From Symbiodinium natans (Eukaryota; Sar; Dinophyceae; Suessiales; Symbiodiniaceae), in NCBI GenBank assembly GCA_905221605.1, contig CAJNDS010001380.1, positions 15,001-79,000 on the forward strand: a DNA stretch of 64,000 nucleotides, in the 5' to 3' direction. The notes beneath the pieces are model-generated. The model had not been told where the DNA came from. It saw nothing but the letters and a program-made list of their open reading frames with translations, and did not search any database. Made by a program: the position numbers and the translations under genes. Positions 60,761-64,000 of the stretch are shown in pieces (positions within the stretch are counted from its first letter, which is position 1; each line of letters begins with the position of its first letter).

Positions 60761-63414
60761 ATGGCTCAGCCTGCCACTGGGCTTCGATTAGGGTTTAGGG
60801 TTTAGGGTTTTAGGGTTTTAGGGTTTTAGGGTTTTAGGGTTTTAGGGTTTAGGGTTTAGGGTTTAAGGGTTTAGGGTTTTTGGTTCAGGGTCCTAAGCCT
60901 AGTACACCCTACTTTGTAACACTGTAAAGCCTATAATCCCTACAAAAACTCTATCAGCCCTGCGAGCCCTATAGCCCTATGAACCCTAAACGATGTCTGT
61001 TGGGGGTCCATCGGGCTCGTTTGCCCACAGCTTTTCTTTGTCTGAAGTGGAGAAGCATGGTCCTCACGATACGAAATGGTGGTTGGCTGCATGAGAAACG
61101 CGATGTCGAGAGTGTTTTGTTTTTTCTCAAGAAGTGCTCAAAAGCGAGGTTAGTGCTCTGGCAAATGGGGTTTTGGGCTCAGGGCCCCTAGGTTTGGGGT
61201 TGGTCCTTGGGCGCTTTCGGGCTGGGGTGGGTTGTAGGGTTGGGGGGGATTAGCTCCTTGCGGGGCACCTGTTTGTTTTGTTTGTTGGGGCTTAGGGGTT
61301 GTTGATTGGGTTTAGGGCTTGGGGGTTTGAGGGTTTGTTGATTCTGCGTTTACTGGGTTTCGGGTTTTGCCGGAAACCCCGCTTCAAGCCTACGCCGTAA
61401 TCCCTACCTCAAGCCAACATCCAACAGCCGACGCAGGTGATGTACACGACCGGATCGGAGATGGCACAGCCCATGATGACCGCCTTTGGGAAGGGGGGGT
61501 TCTCAACCCTAAACTAAACCCTAAAACCTTGATCCTAAACCTAAACCCTGAGCCCTAAGGCCCAACCCTAAACCCGAGCCCCTTTGCGGTTGAAGACTCG
61601 CGTTGCGCTTGGAGCAAGAAAACAGTACCATGCATGGGGTTTGAGAGGTCAGAAACCATGTCAAGGAACCCCTCAGCCCGCAACCCAAAACCCCAAACTG
61701 TATCGGGGGACCATGTAGCTTCCCGTAGATCGCGAAGCAAGTGCCTGCGTAAGGAGAAGTCGCTCACTGCTGTTGTCGCCCTAAACCCTAAACCCTAAAC
61801 CCTTCCTAAACCCCTAACCCCCTAAACCCCTCAACCCTAAGCCCTAAACCTTATTTATCAGCCCTAAGCCCTAAACCCTATACCCTAAACCCTAAACCCT
61901 AAACCCTAAACCCTAAACCCCAAACCCTAAACCCTAAACCCCAAACCTTAAACCCTAAGCCCTGAGCCCTAAACCCTAAACCCTAGACCCTAAACCCTGG
62001 TGGTGCAGGACCTATCAGATGGACGCAGGCCAGCCAATCACCTATGGGGCTGCCGACTACGGTGCCTACGGGGCGGCCGACTACGGCCAGCTGCTGGGCT
62101 CAAGTTACTATTCTTCTTCTCATCATTCTTCTTCTTCGTATTCTTAGTATTATTGTTAGGCTTAAGAAGTGCTTTAGGGGTTTAGGGTTTGGGGTTTAAG
62201 GTTTGGGGTTTGGGGTTTGGGTTCAGGGTTTAGGGTTTAGGGTTTAGGGTTAAGGGTCTGGGGTTTGGGGTTCAGGGTTTGGGGTTAAAGTTTTTTTTTG
62301 TTGGGGAATTGGCATCCTTCGGTTGCTTTAGGGTTTAGGGTTTAGGGCCTAGGGGTTTCGGACTCAGGACCCCGGAACGGGGGCCCCAGGTGTTGTTTTC
62401 CGCAGGCAACCCCTCGGAGGGCTTGGGGGGAGGGGGGGGGGGGGTGGGGCGTTGTTGAATTTCGCGCCCAGCCCCTCCAAGCGAAATGTCAACCTAACCC
62501 TGAAACCTAAATCCTGAAGCCCAGAGTGCTAAACCCTGAACCCTCGCCTAGACCTTGAACCCCAAAGTCCTTAACCCTTGACGCTAAGCCCTGAACCCCA
62601 AACTCCTTTAACTTCACATGAAGCAGGGTTTATATTTCAGGTTTTGGTGAGTGTATATAAGGTTCCTTGTTAATCTTGGTGAGTGTATATACCTTGTGGG
62701 GGTACAAGAAATATCAACCCTGCTGCCTTAACGAAGATCGGGTTTAGGGTTTTTTGTTTAGGGTTTAGGGTTTAGGGTTTGTCACGGTTACGTGACTTCT
62801 ATCCCTGTACTTGTATCTGCTCATTTGACCCCAAACCTCAAATTCCCCAAACCCTAAACCCCCAAACCCCCAAAACCCCAACCCCAAGACCCAAGAGCCC
62901 AAACCTCAATGCCTTAATCCTGAACAGCCTTAACCCTGAACCCTGAACCCTGAACGGAAAACCCTTAACCCTGAAACCCAACCAACTTGGAGGCGGGGCC
63001 CCAAAAGGATGTACTTTTCAGCCCGGAGCGCAACTGCAGGGCCAACAGGGTTCAGTCTTAACCCTAAACCCTAAACCCTAAACCCTAAACCCTAAACCCT
63101 AAACCCTAAACCCTAAACCCGTATAAACCCAACAATTTTTGCATCCTAAGGGTCACCTACGTCGACGAGTACGGCCAGCCAATCCAGTACCTGCCGCAGG
63201 CGACGAAAGCCCGGAGCAGTCGAAGTTTGCCTGATTCCCCCAAACCCTAAACCCTAAACCCTAAACCCTAAACCCTAAACCCTAAACCCTAAACCCTAAA
63301 CCCTAAACCCTAAACCCTAAACCCTAAACCCTAAACCCTAGGTAGCCCCCTAAGCTCCAAGCCCTCCCCGTGCTGCAGGGCTACGACCTCGGACAGCCCG
63401 TCACCTACATGCAG
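60761..63414 (+). CDS. Divergent paralogue of the array gene, 5' part: QP-x-TY repeat protein
   Basis: Five exons with consistent phases. 60761-60772 encodes MAQP (GC donor). 61437-61489 starts VM like E2 of the array gene, then YTTGSEMAQPMMTAFG (GA donor). 62009-62092 contains QPITY and two copies of AADYG (GC donor). 63151-63199 contains VTYVDEYGQPIQYLPQ (GC donor). 63379-63414 reads GYDLGQPVTYMQ (GC donor). All acceptors are AG|G. The shared MAQP/VM start, GC/GA donors and repeat-filled introns link it to the array, but its exons encode short QP-x-TY and YG motifs. The gene runs off the window end, so length and C-terminus are unknown. The motif repeats suggest a low-complexity structural or condensate-type protein (inference). 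Function unknown. Confidence 0.62.
62616..62728. mobile_element. Family D inverted-repeat element, uninterrupted copy
   Basis: catgaagcagggtttatatt start, then ggtgagtgtatataagg twice in related form, ending ggtacaagaaatatcaaccctgct. A shorter relative is at 18769-18850. Confidence 0.7.
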
Positions 63415-64000
63415 GCGCCGTTTGGGGTTTAGGGTTTAGGGTTTAGGGTTTAGTAGGCCCTGATTTCCTTTTTTTAGGGTGGGGTTTCCCTTAAGACCAA
63501 GAAGGGTACTCTGTTTATTCCTGGGTTACTCCTGGGAATGTATCCCCTAAACCCTAAACCCTAAGCCCGGGTCACGACAAGGCGGGCCCCCTAAGATGTA
63601 GGGTTTAGGGCCCCAAAACAGGACCCGAACTTCCAGAGCCGACCAAACAGACTTTAGATAGACCCCTCCAATACTTCCTACATGAAATCCCTTTGTGGTG
63701 CTTTACTGTAACTTTAGATCCTTAGCCTTTTTGGGTTTATTGGGTTTCTTAAGAAGGCAGCTAAAAATCTACTTTATAGCTACCCTTCAGCCAAGACCCT
63801 CTACCACCAAGATGATCCAGCCCGAAAAAAGACATGAGCCCGTCACGCAGTGCGGGTGCTGGATCGAACTGCTTCACAGTAATAGTAGTCGCGAAGCGAT
63901 GGGGTTTAGGGTTTAGGGTTTGGGGTTTAGGGTTTGGGGTTTAGGATTTAGGGTTTTTAACCGCCGTCTGCATCATGACTTTATCTCTGAGGGAAATTAA
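63415..64000 (+). other. 3' flank within the paralogue intron
   Basis: TTTAGGG tract (63422-63452), a short repeated element ending in ggttactcctggg (about 63470-63540), a copy of a roughly 100-bp repeat (63697-63798) and a TTTAGGG/TTTGGGG tract (63902-63955). No further exon was identified. Confidence 0.45.

Noticed and set aside
1-64000. Interpretation of the tracts as a chromosome end
   Set aside because: Tracts occur throughout the window on both strands, separated by genes, and none is terminal.
1-64000. tRNA, rRNA or snRNA genes
   Set aside because: I looked for cloverleaf-like A/B box pairs and conserved rRNA strings and saw none that I could support by eye.

Overview
The window looks like a dinoflagellate nuclear genome, most likely Symbiodiniaceae. 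Four things point there: plant-type TTTAGGG/CCCTAAA repeats scattered internally on both strands, a tandem gene array, introns that start with GC or GA instead of GT, and Ty1/copia LTR elements. No bacterial-style gene organisation is visible, and nearly all short open frames are translations of the repeats (LNPKP-type strings).

The main content is a tandem array of a small gene that ORF calling cannot see because its exons are only 12-73 nt long. Eleven micro-exons (E1-E11) recur in fixed order. When joined at GC/GA/GT...AG borders they keep one reading frame from an ATG to a stop (441 nt, 146 aa in copies 3-6). Copies: 1 (3' end only, to 1453), 2 (2377-7947), 3 (9387-13232), 4 (14054-16991), 5 (18962-21484), 6 (22620-25528), 7 (27080-31546), 8 (42260-57244), then a divergent paralogue (60761-63414 and beyond). 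The predicted protein is Q/P-rich at the N-terminus, A/K-rich in the C-terminal third, and ends in a lysine cluster plus SSGWC. I do not recognise its function. Copies 3-7 are near-identical in exons; copies 1, 2, 8 and the paralogue are more diverged.

Introns and spacers are filled by telomere-like tracts (7-mer, 8-mer and 9-mer variants) and by several families of short inverted-repeat elements, several flanked by TA or 4-bp duplications. The tracts differ in presence, strand and length between copies of the same intron. Filled/empty-site comparisons inside the window suggest they grow at or insert into short GGGTTTA-like seeds.

Two young LTR elements, both on the + strand, sit in the array. 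Element 1 (32005-40577, in the spacer between copies 7 and 8) has 206-bp LTRs and a roughly 2,575-codon coding region with WW-like, S1-like, MLLE/PABC-like and six CCCH zinc-finger domains, but no protease, integrase or reverse transcriptase that I can see. Element 2 (47887-55902, in intron 7 of copy 8) is a Ty1/copia element with 255-bp LTRs, Gag zinc knuckle, protease, integrase, RT and RNase H.

All exon structures are read from sequence and phase only; no transcript evidence was available.
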